A stretch of DNA of 35,562 nt from Candidatus Borkfalkia faecavium (GCA_019114755.1 DXEW01000027.1:1-35562), one strand, 5' to 3'; positions 15,115-23,489 are shown, counted from the first letter of the stretch. The notes: generated by a model from the letters alone, not told the origin. Numbers and translations are program-made.

Positions 15115-16944
15115 ATGATCACATCCAAAGAACTTCGCAGCAAATGGATCTCGTTTTACGAGGGCAAAGGGCATGTAAACATCGGCGCGGTGTCGCTCAT
15201 CGGCGACGGCACCACGGGCGTCATGTTCAACGTGGCGGGCATGCAGCCGCTGATGCCCTATCTTTTAGGGCAGCCGCACCCCGCGGGCAAGCGCCTGTGC
15301 AACGTGCAGGGCTGCGTGCGCACCGTCGACATCGAGTCGGTCGGCGACGCCTCGCACTTCACCTTTTTCGAGATGATGGGCAACTGGTCGCTGGGCGATT
15401 ACTTCAAAAAGGAAAAGACGGCCTGGTCGTTCGAACTTCTCACCGAGGTGTTCGGGCTGGATAAAGACAAGATCTGCTCCACCGTGTTCGCGGGCAACGA
15501 GTCTGCCCCGCGCGACGACGAGACGGCTTCCCTCCTCGAGGGCCTGGGCATCAAAAAAGAGCACATCTACTACCTCGATAAGTCCAACAACTGGTGGGAG
15601 CTGGAAGGCACCGAAGGCACCCCCTGCGGGCCGGACAACGAGTGGTTCTACCCCATTACCGACAAAGAGTGCGGCCGCGAGCATTGCGACATCAACTGCC
15701 CCTGCGGCAGGTATGTAGAGATCGGCAACGACGTGTACATGCAGTACAAAAAGACCAAAGACGGCTATCTCCCCTTAGAAAATAAGAACGTAGATACCGG
15801 CTTCGGGCTGGACAGGATGCTCGCCTTTCTGAACGGGCTGACCGACGGCTACAAGACGGACCTGTTCAGCGGCGCCATCGCCTACCTCGAACAGGTTTCC
15901 GGCAAAAAGTACGACGACGGCGGCGAAGACCGCAAGGCGATGCGCATCATCGCCGACCACACCCGCACCGCCGTCATGCTCATCGGCGACGTCAACGGCA
16001 TCCTTCCCTCCAACACGGGGGCGGGCTATATCCTCCGCCGCCTGATGCGCCGCGCCATCCGCTACTGCCGCGCCCTGGGCATCCCCGGCACCGAGATGCT
16101 GGGCGTTGCCAAGGTGTTCATCGAAGAGGTGTACGGCGAGGCATACCCGCTGCTGCCGCAGAAGGAAGAGTATATCCTGCAGGAGATCGGCCGCGAGATA
16201 TCCCGCTTCGAATCTACCCTCGAAAAGGGCATGAAGGAGTTTGAAAAGACGGTCGCCGGCATCTCCCGCAAAAACGAGTTCATGGCCAAGCAGAACGCAG
16301 GCTATGTGCCCGAAACCGCCATCGGCGGCAAGGCGGCGTTCAAGCTGTACGATACCTACGGCTTCCCGCTGGAGCTGACGGTAGAAATGGCCAAAGAGCG
16401 CGGCTACACCGTCGACGAAGAGGGTTTTGCCGCCGCCTTTAAGGAACATCAGGAAAAGAGCCACGCAGCCGTCGCCGCGGGCGAATTCAAGGGCGGCCTT
16501 GCCGATACCGGCACCGCCACCACCCGCCTGCACACGGCAACGCACCTTTTGAACGCGGCGCTGAAGGCGGTGCTTTCGCCCGAGGTCAACCAAAAGGGCA
16601 GCAACATCACCCCCGAACGCCTGCGGTTCGACTTTAATTTCGACCGCCCCATGACCAAAGAAGAGATCGCTGCGGTGGAAGACCTCGTCAACCAAAAGAT
16701 CAAAGAAGATATCCCCGTCGTGTTTGAAGAGATGCCCTATGAGCGCGCCCGCGCCGAAGGCATCGTCGGCGTGTTCGACAGCAAGTACGGCGACGTCGTC
16801 AAGACATATTCCATCGGCACCTTCTCGCGCGAAATGTGCGGCGGCCCGCACGCCAAGTCCACGGGCGAGCTGGGGCACTTCAAGATCGTCAAAGAGCAGT
16901 CCTCTTCGGCGGGCGTCCGCCGCATCAAGGCGGTGCTGGAATAA
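15115..16944 (+). CDS. alaS: Alanyl-tRNA synthetase, short form lacking the C-terminal domain
   Basis: The 609-residue protein carries the class II catalytic core (FNVAGMQPLMPYLLGQPHP, FFEMMGNWSLGDYFKKE, NVDTGFGLDRML), the tRNA-recognition helical domain (NTGAGYILRRLMRRAIRY) and the editing domain with its zinc ligands HTATH near residue 465 and CGGPH near residue 580. It stops right after GVRRIKAVLE, where standard bacterial enzymes of about 870 residues continue with the DHHA1/C-Ala domain. A Cys/His-rich insert CGREHCDINCPCGRY replaces the usual acceptor-loop sequence and may bind zinc. The reaction is attachment of alanine to tRNA(Ala), with hydrolysis of mischarged products. It follows cysE by 20 bases. 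It may be the genome's only alaS or a paralogue. Confidence 0.85.
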   Translation: MITSKELRSKWISFYEGKGHVNIGAVSLIGDGTTGVMFNVAGMQPLMPYLLGQPHPAGKRLCNVQGCVRTVDIESVGDASHFTFFEMMGNWSLGDYFKKEKTAWSFELLTEVFGLDKDKICSTVFAGNESAPRDDETASLLEGLGIKKEHIYYLDKSNNWWELEGTEGTPCGPDNEWFYPITDKECGREHCDINCPCGRYVEIGNDVYMQYKKTKDGYLPLENKNVDTGFGLDRMLAFLNGLTDGYKTDLFSGAIAYLEQVSGKKYDDGGEDRKAMRIIADHTRTAVMLIGDVNGILPSNTGAGYILRRLMRRAIRYCRALGIPGTEMLGVAKVFIEEVYGEAYPLLPQKEEYILQEIGREISRFESTLEKGMKEFEKTVAGISRKNEFMAKQNAGYVPETAIGGKAAFKLYDTYGFPLELTVEMAKERGYTVDEEGFAAAFKEHQEKSHAAVAAGEFKGGLADTGTATTRLHTATHLLNAALKAVLSPEVNQKGSNITPERLRFDFNFDRPMTKEEIAAVEDLVNQKIKEDIPVVFEEMPYERARAEGIVGVFDSKYGDVVKTYSIGTFSREMCGGPHAKSTGELGHFKIVKEQSSSAGVRRIKAVLE

Positions 16945-16961
16945 GCGTTTCGCTGCCGCCG

Positions 16962-17006
16962 GAACAAGCGCCCCGCGCGCCGATGCCGGAACAAGCGCCC
17001 CGCGCG
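16962..17006. repeat. Short tandem duplication after alaS
   Basis: CGGAACAAGCGCCCCGCGCG occurs twice, at 16962 and again about 24 bases later, immediately downstream of the alaS stop codon. No function is evident. Confidence 0.6.
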
Positions 17007-17066
17007 CTGCCGGGGTTTGATCTTATCATTATATAGAAAGCATATAGAAGGCATAAAAAGAACGAC

Positions 17067-17088
17067 GCCCGCAGATCACTCTGCGGGC
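17067..17088. terminator. Hairpin downstream of alaS
   Basis: GCCCGCAGA and TCTGCGGGC form a perfect 9-bp stem with loop TCAC. No T-run follows on the plus strand; on the minus strand TTCTTTTT follows about six bases later, so it may act mainly against minus-strand transcripts coming from the repeat region. Confidence 0.5.
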
Positions 17089-17186
17089 GCCGCTGTGTCT
17101 ATCCGGCCCTTGCCTTCCCCTTAGGGGAAAGGGACATCCGAAACGAATGGCGGAAGCGGGGAGAGCGGCAAACAAAAAGCCTGCGC

Positions 17187-17377
17187 CCCTGTCATCCTGA
17201 GCTCGTCGCGCCAAGGCGCCATGGCAGGCGGTTCGCTGCGCTTGCCGCCTTGCCCGTTGCGCCTGCCGCTCCTCTTTCCCAAAAATCTCGCTGCGCTGCG
17301 ATTTTCGGGAGCCCTGTAAAATGCGCGACGAAGGATCTCTTTTTGAATGTAGAATGTAGAATGTAAAATGTAAAATT
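17187..17377 (-). repeat. Expanded GTCATCCTGAG palindrome and heptamer array
   Basis: GTCATCCTGAGCTCGTCGCG at 17190 is the left arm and GCGCGACGAAGGATCTC (17322-17338) the right arm of the dispersed palindrome, here separated by about 110 bases of GC-rich sequence. ATGTAGA/ATGTAAA heptamers follow at 17345-17377. Seen from the minus strand the modules come after hairpin element copy 5. Confidence 0.65.
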
Positions 17378-17398
17378 TTGGATACATTAAAATAATTC

Positions 17399-17618
17399 TC
17401 GCGCAAGCAAAACCACGTTTTTGCGCCAGCGCCCCCAATTTGCCATAAGGCTCTTGCGGAAAGAGTGAATTTGCGCGGCGTTTTATAATAAGCGTGCCCT
17501 TAAATGCCGCGCAAAGAGAGAAAACCGGACGCAGAGCGTTGCCAGCATACGCGAACGTCGGGTTGTCTCTCAAATCACGGCGTTCCGCAGGCAGCAGCCT
17601 GCCGAGGAACGCGTGAAC
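17399..17618 (-). repeat. Multi-hairpin dispersed element, copy 5
   Basis: Read on the minus strand, GTTCAC starts at 17618; its first G is also the last base of the TAG stop codon of the gene at 17618-18922. Hairpin 1 has GCGTTCC/GGAACGC with inner GGCAG/CTGCC. CGTGATTTGAGAGACAACCC and hairpin 2 are nearly identical to copies 4 and 7. Hairpin 3 is a perfect stem TTTGCGCGGC / GCCGCGCAAA (17470-17515) with loop AAGGGCACGC...TTATAAAAC. Hairpin 5 is the CAAAAACGTGGTTTTG region near 17405-17425. Confidence 0.85.
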
Positions 17619-18922
17619 TAAATCTGTATACACTCCCCCGTGTCCGCGTCCTGGAACATCATCCAGTACCCCTTGCCGTGCAGGTCGAACACCGATAGGG
17701 GCATAAACGAGCAGAACCCGCGCAGGGCTTTGGGCGGTTCGGAAAGGCGCTCGGCGGGCACGCCGTAGCATATGTATTGCGGGCGCCCCTCGTCGCTGAT
17801 GACGCCCACGGCGTAATGCTTGCCGCGCGCAAAGGCGATCTTCGCCCAGCGCGAGTAGGGGATGCAGGCGGCGAGCTCCTCTTCGGGCGGGTATTGCTCG
17901 AACAGCGCCCGCAGATCGCCCTGCACCTTGGCGTAGTAGCGGGGCGGCTGCTTGGCGGGCGGCTTTTTCGGTTCGGAAAAAGCCCTTTCCGCGGTCTGTT
18001 CACCTTCGCCGCCTTCGCCTGTGCCGCTCTCTGTATTTGGGGGGAAGGAAGGACCGTTCCCGCCCTCGCCGCCCTCGACCGCTTCTGCCTTTACGGGCGG
18101 CTCTTCCGCATCCGCCATCCCTGCGGAAGGGCGGATGCGGAGGGAAGTGAGGTCAGCGTCGGCAAAGGCATAGTAGTTTTCGGCGGCGATCAGCTCGTCG
18201 TCGTAGCGCCCGTCCGCCTCTATGCGGGGCGTCTTGGATGCCGACGGCGCTTCGTCTGTTTCCGCATGCGGCGCCGTATCCGTCTGCGCGCGCGGCGGCA
18301 CATCCGTCTGCGCAGGGGGAGGGGCGGTCTGTGCCCCTTTGCGGGGCGGCGGGGCGGCCTGTTTTTGTGCCGTGCCCGCCTCTCTTGCATGGGCAGTCTG
18401 CGCCCGTGCCGCGCCCGCTTCCTTGGCGGGGGCGGGCGCGGCACCCTCGCCCGGCGACGCTTTCCCTGCACCCTCGTTCGGCGACGCCTTCCCCGCGCCT
18501 GCCGTATCTTCGCGCAGGGCCTTCTTCCCCGTATCCGCGGCGTCTTCGTCCAGCGCCGCGCAGAGGGCGGCGGCGTCGTAGCTTTTCCCGCCGCAGCTGC
18601 CGCAGGCGACGGGCACCGCCCTTCCGCGCACATAGCAGAGGGCGGCAAAGAGCCCCTCGGCGATGCTGAGCGGGCTTACTTTGCGCAGCGCGGCGCCCGC
18701 GGGCGGAGAAGGCAGGTCGAGCACCTCGCTGTTTCCCCGCGCGTCCGCCACCAGGCAGCGGTACCGCCCCGCCGAAAGGGGCGCCAGCCCGATGGGAGAG
18801 AGTGAAAGCTGCAGCCTGCCGCCGAACGTTTCCGCCGTCAGTATCGCCGATACCTGCCCCGTGCCGGCGGCAAAGCCGGAAGATACCTGTTTGAGTATGC
18901 ACAATTTTTTTACATAGTTCAT
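17618..18922 (-). CDS. Unknown protein with Pro/Ala-rich central linker
   Basis: The 434-residue protein has three parts. A beta-rich N-terminal domain covers about 1-110 (MNYVKKLCILKQVSSGFAAG, GRLQLSLSPIGLAPLSAGRYRCLVADA). A long low-complexity linker of about 200 residues is rich in Ala, Pro, Glu and Thr. A C-terminal domain covers about 325-434 (YYAKVQGDLRALFEQYPPEE through GYWMMFQDADTGECIQI). The C-terminal pattern 'YICYGVP...GYWxxxQDADTGE' recalls uncharacterised Clostridial proteins, by memory only. There is no signal peptide or membrane segment. The ATG at 18922 is preceded only by a G-rich stretch. The stop codon abuts hairpin element copy 5. Function is unknown. Confidence 0.75.
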   Translation of the reverse strand: MNYVKKLCILKQVSSGFAAGTGQVSAILTAETFGGRLQLSLSPIGLAPLSAGRYRCLVADARGNSEVLDLPSPPAGAALRKVSPLSIAEGLFAALCYVRGRAVPVACGSCGGKSYDAAALCAALDEDAADTGKKALREDTAGAGKASPNEGAGKASPGEGAAPAPAKEAGAARAQTAHAREAGTAQKQAAPPPRKGAQTAPPPAQTDVPPRAQTDTAPHAETDEAPSASKTPRIEADGRYDDELIAAENYYAFADADLTSLRIRPSAGMADAEEPPVKAEAVEGGEGGNGPSFPPNTESGTGEGGEGEQTAERAFSEPKKPPAKQPPRYYAKVQGDLRALFEQYPPEEELAACIPYSRWAKIAFARGKHYAVGVISDEGRPQYICYGVPAERLSEPPKALRGFCSFMPLSVFDLHGKGYWMMFQDADTGECIQI

Positions 18923-19385
18923 GCCCCGCGCCCCCTGTTCCGCGCGCCGCCCCGCGCCCGCAGGGTGCGCGGCATTCTGCGGTACAGTATATCTATGCGC
19001 GCGCGGTAAAAAATAGACGCTTTTGTCGAACGGCGGAAAGTTTGCTCGGAAAGGTCCCCGCGGCGAGGGCGTTTTGGCGAGCCCCGCAAAGGGGCGGCGA
19101 TGGCTCTTTGGCTGCCCCGCGGGCGCGTCCGATAGGGTCGTTCGTTTTGCCCGGCAGGCCACCGCGGGCGCGTCCGCCAGGGCTTCTTTTTTGCGGGGAA
19201 AGGGGCAAAGACGCGGCGGGGGTGTTTTGGCAAACCCCGCGGGCGCGTCCGATAGGGTCGTTCGTTTTGCCCGGCAGGCCACCGCGGGCGCGTCCGACAG
19301 GGCGCCCTTGTTGCGGCGAAAGGGGGCAAAATGTTTGCCTTTGCCGCCTTGGCGGCAGGAATGTGCGCAAATGGCAGAAAAATAA
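18923..19385. other. Gene-free GC-rich spacer with tandem repeat
   Basis: Long open frames cross this stretch on both strands, but the translations are repeats of GRARG/PGKTNDP-like peptides with no ribosome-binding site. They reflect the tandem repeat at 19115-19296. I see no real gene or RNA. Confidence 0.5.
19115..19296. repeat. 120-bp period direct repeat
   Basis: A 62-base block at 19115-19176 recurs exactly at 19235-19296. Within each block CGCGGGCGCGTCCG occurs twice, giving four copies of that core at roughly 45- and 75-base spacing. Confidence 0.85.
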
Positions 19386-19414
19386 TTTACTTTTTTACAA
19401 AAGTAGGGTATAAT
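19386..19414 (+). promoter_or_regulatory. pckG promoter
   Basis: TTTACT (19386-19391) and TATAAT (19409-19414) have a 17-base spacer, about 70 bases upstream of the PEP carboxykinase start. Confidence 0.75.
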
Positions 19415-19482
19415 AAAACCGTATCGGATAAAATTTCCGGTCAAAACAAAAGGAAAATGAACTTTTATAAGGAGTTTACGAT

Positions 19483-21258
19483 ATGGCTATGACTGAAAAC
19501 AAAAAAGTGCTGAACTTTATCGATGAAAGCGCGGCGCTGTGCATGCCCGACGAGATCGTCTGGATCGACGGCAGCAAAGAGCAGCGCGACGCGCTCCGCG
19601 CACAGGCATGCGCCACCGGCGAGATGATCCGCCTCAACGAAGACCTGCTGCCCGAGTGCTACCTGCACCGCACGGCCGTCAACGACGTCGCCCGCGTGGA
19701 AGACCGCACCTTCATCTGCACCCGCAGCGAAGAGGACGCCGGCCCCATCAACAACTGGATGGACCCGAACGAGGCGTACAAGATGGCGGGCGAACTGTTC
19801 AAGGGCTCGATGAAGGGCAGGACGATGTACGTCATTCCCTATTCGATGGGCATCGTCGGCAGCGAATTTTCCAAGATCGGCATCGAGCTGACGGACAGCA
19901 TCTACGTCGTGCTCAATATGGAGATCATGACCCGCGTCGGCACCGACGTGCTGGAAGCGCTGGGCAAAGACGGCGACTTCGTCAAAGGCCTGCACTCCAA
20001 GGCGCAGCTGGACGAGAGCAAGCGCTACATCCTCCACTTCCCAGAAGACAACACCATCTGGTCGGTCAACTCCGGCTACGGCGGCAACGTGCTGCTGGGC
20101 AAAAAGTGCTTTGCCCTCCGCATCGCTTCCTACCTTGGCAAAAACGAGGGCTGGATGGCGGAGCACATGCTCATTTTGGGCTTTGAAAAGCCGGACGGCG
20201 ACGTCAAATACATCGCCGCGGCCTTCCCTTCCGCCTGCGGCAAGACCAACCTCGCCATGCTCATCCCGCCCAAGAGCTATCGCGAAAAGGGCTATAAGAT
20301 CTGGACGGTCGGCGACGACATCGCCTGGATCCGCGTGGGCGCAGACGGCCGCCTGTGGGCGATGAACCCCGAAAACGGCTTCTTCGGCGTGGCGCCAGGC
20401 ACCAACGAAAAGTCTAACCCCAACGCGCTGCACACCACCCAGCGCGGCACCATCTTCACCAACGTGGTGCACAACCTCGACAACAACACCGTCTGGTGGG
20501 AAGGTCTGGATAAGAACCCGCCCAAGAACGCGGTGGACTGGAAGGGCAACCCGTGGGACGACGCCGCCAAGGCCGCAGGCGTCAAGGGCGCGCACCCCAA
20601 TTCGCGCTTTACCGCCCCCGCCAAAAACTGCCCCTGCATCAGCAAAGAGTTCGATAACCCCAAGGGCGTGCCCCTGTCCGCCATCGTCTTCGGCGGCAGA
20701 AGGGCAAAGACGGCCCCGCTGGTGTACCAGAGCAAGAGCTGGGATAACGGCGTGTTCGTCGGCTCCATCATGGCCAGCGAAACGACTGCAGCCGCCACCG
20801 GCGCTGTCGGCGTCGTCCGCCGCGACCCCATGGCGATGCGCCCCTTCTGCGGCTATCACATGGGCGACTACTTTCAGCACTGGATCGATATGGGCAAAAA
20901 GGTCTCCGACCAGCCCAAGATCTTCAACGTCAACTGGTTCCGCACCGACGACGAGGGCAACTTCCTGTGGCCCGGCTTCGGCGAGAACATGCGCGTGCTC
21001 GAGTGGATCGTCAAGCGCTGCGAGGGCAAGGTAGGCGCGGTGGAAACGCCCATCGGCTACGTTCCCGACCCTAAAGATATCGATCTGGAAGGCGCAGACG
21101 TCTCCGAAGAGACGCTCAAAGAGCTGCTCACCGTCGATACAGAGACGTGGAAGCAGGAAGCCGCCGGCATCGAAGAGTTCTACAAGCAGTTCGGCGACCG
21201 CCTGCCAAAAGAACTTTCCGACGAGCTCGCGGCGCTCAAAGCCAACCTCGACAAGTAA
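19483..21258 (+). CDS. pckG: Phosphoenolpyruvate carboxykinase (GTP)
   Basis: The enzyme interconverts oxaloacetate plus GTP with PEP, GDP and CO2. The 591-residue length is typical of the GTP class, which is unrelated in length to the ATP form (about 530-540). The kinase loop is FPSACGKTN with the reactive Cys of GTP-type enzymes. Other marks are YIAAAFPSACGKTNLAM, GDDIAWIR, GFFGVAPGTN and the C-terminal NWFRTDDEGNFLWPGFGEN. AAGGAG at 19469-19474 supports the ATG at 19483; a second in-frame ATG six bases on is also possible. In an anaerobe it may run toward oxaloacetate as well as toward gluconeogenesis. It is monocistronic, between a promoter and a terminator. Confidence 0.97.
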   Translation: MAMTENKKVLNFIDESAALCMPDEIVWIDGSKEQRDALRAQACATGEMIRLNEDLLPECYLHRTAVNDVARVEDRTFICTRSEEDAGPINNWMDPNEAYKMAGELFKGSMKGRTMYVIPYSMGIVGSEFSKIGIELTDSIYVVLNMEIMTRVGTDVLEALGKDGDFVKGLHSKAQLDESKRYILHFPEDNTIWSVNSGYGGNVLLGKKCFALRIASYLGKNEGWMAEHMLILGFEKPDGDVKYIAAAFPSACGKTNLAMLIPPKSYREKGYKIWTVGDDIAWIRVGADGRLWAMNPENGFFGVAPGTNEKSNPNALHTTQRGTIFTNVVHNLDNNTVWWEGLDKNPPKNAVDWKGNPWDDAAKAAGVKGAHPNSRFTAPAKNCPCISKEFDNPKGVPLSAIVFGGRRAKTAPLVYQSKSWDNGVFVGSIMASETTAAATGAVGVVRRDPMAMRPFCGYHMGDYFQHWIDMGKKVSDQPKIFNVNWFRTDDEGNFLWPGFGENMRVLEWIVKRCEGKVGAVETPIGYVPDPKDIDLEGADVSEETLKELLTVDTETWKQEAAGIEEFYKQFGDRLPKELSDELAALKANLDK

Positions 21259-21270
21259 ACTGGCAGAAAC

Positions 21271-21306
21271 AAAAAGCGGAGGGCCCACGGGCTCCCCGCT
21301 TTTTTG
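21271..21306 (+). terminator. pckG terminator
   Basis: AAAAAGCGG-AGGGCCC pairs with GGGCTCC-CCGCTTTTTT across a 2-base loop, ending in six T residues, 12 bases after the stop. Confidence 0.85.
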
Positions 21307-21499
21307 CTCTTTGCGGCGCAATACAATGCGCCACCGTTTGTGCATTTTGCTTTTTGCGGCGCGCCATTTGGCGCCGCCGCGGCCGTGTTGCCGTCATTTT
21401 GCGGCGCGGGGCAAGCCTGCCGCCGCGGCCGTGGTTGCCATTTGCCGCAGCTTGCTCTTTGCGGTGCAAAAAATGCGCCGCCGTTTGCCGCGCGGGCGC

Positions 21500-21685
21500 T
21501 TAGTGGCGCTCGGCGGTCAGGGTGAACACTTCTCCGGTGGTGAAGTGCATGTAGACCGTGTTTCCGACGGTGAAGATGTCTGCGTCGAAGCAGTCTTGCA
21601 GGGCGAGCACGGCGTGCCGCAAAAATACTTCGGTCGGCAGGGCGGGCGCTTCGTTGTCGCGTTTGGTCTGCATATTCGCGTTCAT
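21500..21685 (-). CDS. Small protein of unknown function
   Basis: The 61-residue product begins MNANMQTKRDNEAPALPTEV and ends in a short beta-rich segment, DIFTVGNTVYMHFTTGEVFTL. The start at 21685 is preceded by GGAGGT and a strong promoter lies at 21727-21755, so it is likely expressed. The longer frame upstream to 21961 crosses this promoter and is not used. It has no membrane segment. I do not recognise the family. Confidence 0.65.
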   Translation of the reverse strand: MNANMQTKRDNEAPALPTEVFLRHAVLALQDCFDADIFTVGNTVYMHFTTGEVFTLTAERH

Positions 21686-21695
21686 TGGTATACCT

Positions 21696-21721
21696 CCGAC
21701 AGGTTTCTTTGTCGTTCGACA
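21696..21721 (-). promoter_or_regulatory. TGTCG repeats in the leader of the small gene
   Basis: The palindrome TGTCGTTCGACA (21710-21721) lies at the predicted start of transcription, and a further CCTGTCG copy on the minus strand overlaps the ribosome-binding site (CTGTCGGAGG). CGACA could pair with the second TGTCG and mask part of the site. It could instead be an operator. Confidence 0.35.
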
Positions 21722-21726
21722 GGTAT

Positions 21727-21755
21727 ATTGTATCAAAATATTGTAATAAATACAA
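21727..21755 (-). promoter_or_regulatory. Promoter of the small gene at 21500
   Basis: Minus-strand TTGTAT (21755-21750) and TACAAT (21732-21727) are 17 bases apart, in A/T-rich DNA. Confidence 0.7.
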
Positions 21756-21967
21756 TAAATTGTGTGTGAGAAATTTTGGCGGAAGAGGGGTAGTTTTGTC
21801 GGAATTTGTCGAAAACAAAAAACGCGGCGCAAGATGAGAAAAAAACGGGCGAAACCGTGCGATTTTTTGCCCTTTACGGCAAAAAAGGGCGGCTGCCCGC
21901 AAAAAAGTTTTCGGGCGCGGTCTGAAAATTTTTTTATAAAAATCGGCAAAACCGCAAGCAAAACCGC

Positions 21968-21996
21968 TTGACTATATTTTGCATATAAGATAAAAT
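21968..21996 (+). promoter_or_regulatory. rplM-rpsI promoter
   Basis: TTGACT (21968-21973) and TAAAAT (21991-21996) have a 17-base spacer. The 70-base leader that follows contains GCGT-ctacggt-ACGC and TGAG/CTCA pairings (22000-22035) that could belong to an autoregulatory ribosomal-protein leader; this is a weak inference. Confidence 0.65.
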
Positions 21997-22073
21997 TTAT
22001 TGAGTAAACAGCGGAAAGCGTCTACGGTACGCTCATTCCTCCAAATAGAAATCAGAATAAGGAGAACAACATC

Positions 22074-22505
22074 ATGAAGACCTACATGGCAAATGCCCAA
22101 ACGGTAGAGAGAAAGTGGTATGTTGTAGACGCCGCGGGCGTACCTTTGGGCAGGCTTGCTTCCAAGGTCGCGGCGGTTCTTCGCGGTAAAAACAAACCTA
22201 CGTTCACTCCCAACGTCGACACGGGCGACTTTGTGATCGTCATCAACAGCGATAAAGTGCTCCTCACGGGCAAAAAGCTGGACGACAAATTTTACAGGTA
22301 TCACACCGGCTACATCGGCGGGCTCAAGGAGATCTCTTATCGCAGGATGATCGCCGAAAAGAGCGACGTCGCCGTGTACGAAGCGGTCAGGGGCATGCTT
22401 CCCAAAAACTCCCTCGGCAGAAAGATGATCAAAAAGCTGCGGGTGTACAAGGGCGCCGAGCACAACCACGAGGCACAGAAGCCCGAAGAATTAAAATTAT
22501 TTTAA
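22074..22505 (+). CDS. rplM: 50S ribosomal protein L13
   Basis: The 143-residue protein matches L13 end to end: [20 protein letters not shown], then [21 protein letters not shown], the [18 protein letters not shown] segment and [21 protein letters not shown]13 is an early-assembly protein of the large subunit. AAGGAG lies before the ATG. Only 12 bases separate its stop codon from rpsI, the conserved bacterial order. Confidence 0.98.
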   Translation: MKTYMANAQTVERKWYVVDAAGVPLGRLASKVAAVLRGKNKPTFTPNVDTGDFVIVINSDKVLLTGKKLDDKFYRYHTGYIGGLKEISYRRMIAEKSDVAVYEAVRGMLPKNSLGRKMIKKLRVYKGAEHNHEAQKPEELKLF

Positions 22506-22517
22506 TGAGGTGGAAAC

Positions 22518-22931
22518 ATGGCTAAACCTGTTTTGAAAAAGAAATTGCAGTTCTGGGGGACGGGCAGAAGAAAGAAGGCGATCGCCCGCGTCCGCCTCAT
22601 TCCCGGCGGCACCGGCAGCATCGTCATCAACGACCGCGCCCTCGACGATTACTTCCCGCAGGGCACCTTGCAGTATATCGTCAAGCAGCCCACCGTGCTC
22701 ACGCAGACGGAAGCCGCGTATGACATCGTCGTCAACGTGTGCGGCGGCGGCTTCACCGGCCAGGCGGGCGCTATCCGCCACGGCATCGCCCGCGCGCTCA
22801 TCCAGGCCCAGCCCGAGCTGCGCCCCGCTCTGAAAAAAGAGGGCTTCCTCACCCGCGACCCGCGCAGCAAAGAGAGGAAGAAGTACGGCCTCAAAAAGGC
22901 TCGCCGTGCGCCGCAGTTCTCCAAGAGATAA
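22518..22931 (+). CDS. rpsI: 30S ribosomal protein S9
   Basis: The 137-residue protein has the S9 hallmarks: [39 protein letters not shown] and the basic C-terminal tail [17 protein letters not shown], which reaches the P-site tRNA. It has an N-terminal extension [17 protein letters not shown] precedes the ATG. Co-transcribed with rplM. Confidence 0.98.
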   Translation: MAKPVLKKKLQFWGTGRRKKAIARVRLIPGGTGSIVINDRALDDYFPQGTLQYIVKQPTVLTQTEAAYDIVVNVCGGGFTGQAGAIRHGIARALIQAQPELRPALKKEGFLTRDPRSKERKKYGLKKARRAPQFSKR

Positions 22932-22970
22932 TTTGCCCCACGGCACAGCTTACAACCAAACGGAACTTTC

Positions 22971-23002
22971 GGCGCCGCGCAAAGTTTTGCGCGGCGCCTT
23001 TG
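22971..23002 (+). terminator. rplM-rpsI terminator
   Basis: A 13-bp perfect stem GGCGCCGCGCAAA / TTTGCGCGGCGCC is followed by a short TTT. Its core GCCGCGCAAAGTTTTGCGCGGC recurs in the terminator at 34847. Confidence 0.7.
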
Positions 23003-23141
23003 CCGCCCCCGCGGCGGTATGTTTTTGCGCCGCCCCCGCGGCCTGAAAGGGGCGCGATGCCGTCGCTGCGCTTTTTGGGCGGCGAACAGCGCGCGGAGGG
23101 CGCGGCGGAAGCCGTTTCCGCCGCCGTTTCGGCCCTTGCGC

Positions 23142-23417
23142 TCATGCCTTTGCGCCGCGGTTGTTTTTGTCGATGCGGCGCGAGATGGCGTCGTGCCGGG
23201 CCAGTATCTGCCCCGCGCGGGCGGCGCGCTCCGCCGCCGTAAACACCCCCGCAGGCTTTTCTTCGCGGGGCGGCGCGGGGGACGCGGGCGGCATTTGCCG
23301 GGGCGGTGCGGGGGATGCGGGCGGCTCTTCCTGCGGCGGTGCGGGGCGGGCCTGCGCCTTCTCCGCCTGCATGCGCGCCAGGGCGGAGAGGATGGTAAAG
23401 ATCCCGAAATTTTCCAT
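23142..23417 (-). CDS. Small Pro-rich protein of unknown function
   Basis: The 91-residue frame starts MENFGIFTILSALARMQ, has a Pro/Ala repeat (PPASPAPPR, twice) in the middle and ends in a basic, Arg-rich helix (TAAERAARAGQILARHDAISRRIDKNN). GGAGGAGAT precedes the ATG at 23417. It is divergent from the lipoprotein at 23606. The ribosome-binding site and the ordered ends suggest a real gene, though GC-rich composition makes chance frames common here. No family is recognised. Confidence 0.5.
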   Translation of the reverse strand: MENFGIFTILSALARMQAEKAQARPAPPQEEPPASPAPPRQMPPASPAPPREEKPAGVFTAAERAARAGQILARHDAISRRIDKNNRGAKA

Positions 23418-23489
23418 AAAATATCTCCTCCGCGCACGGATTTTTCTGCATCCGAACGCAAAATTTTCACTATTCATCGCCTTTTTTAA

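Noticed and set aside
19465-21345. Open minus-strand frame of 626 codons opposite pckG
   Set aside because: Antisense of a full-length PEP carboxykinase; no ribosome-binding site or recognisable motifs.
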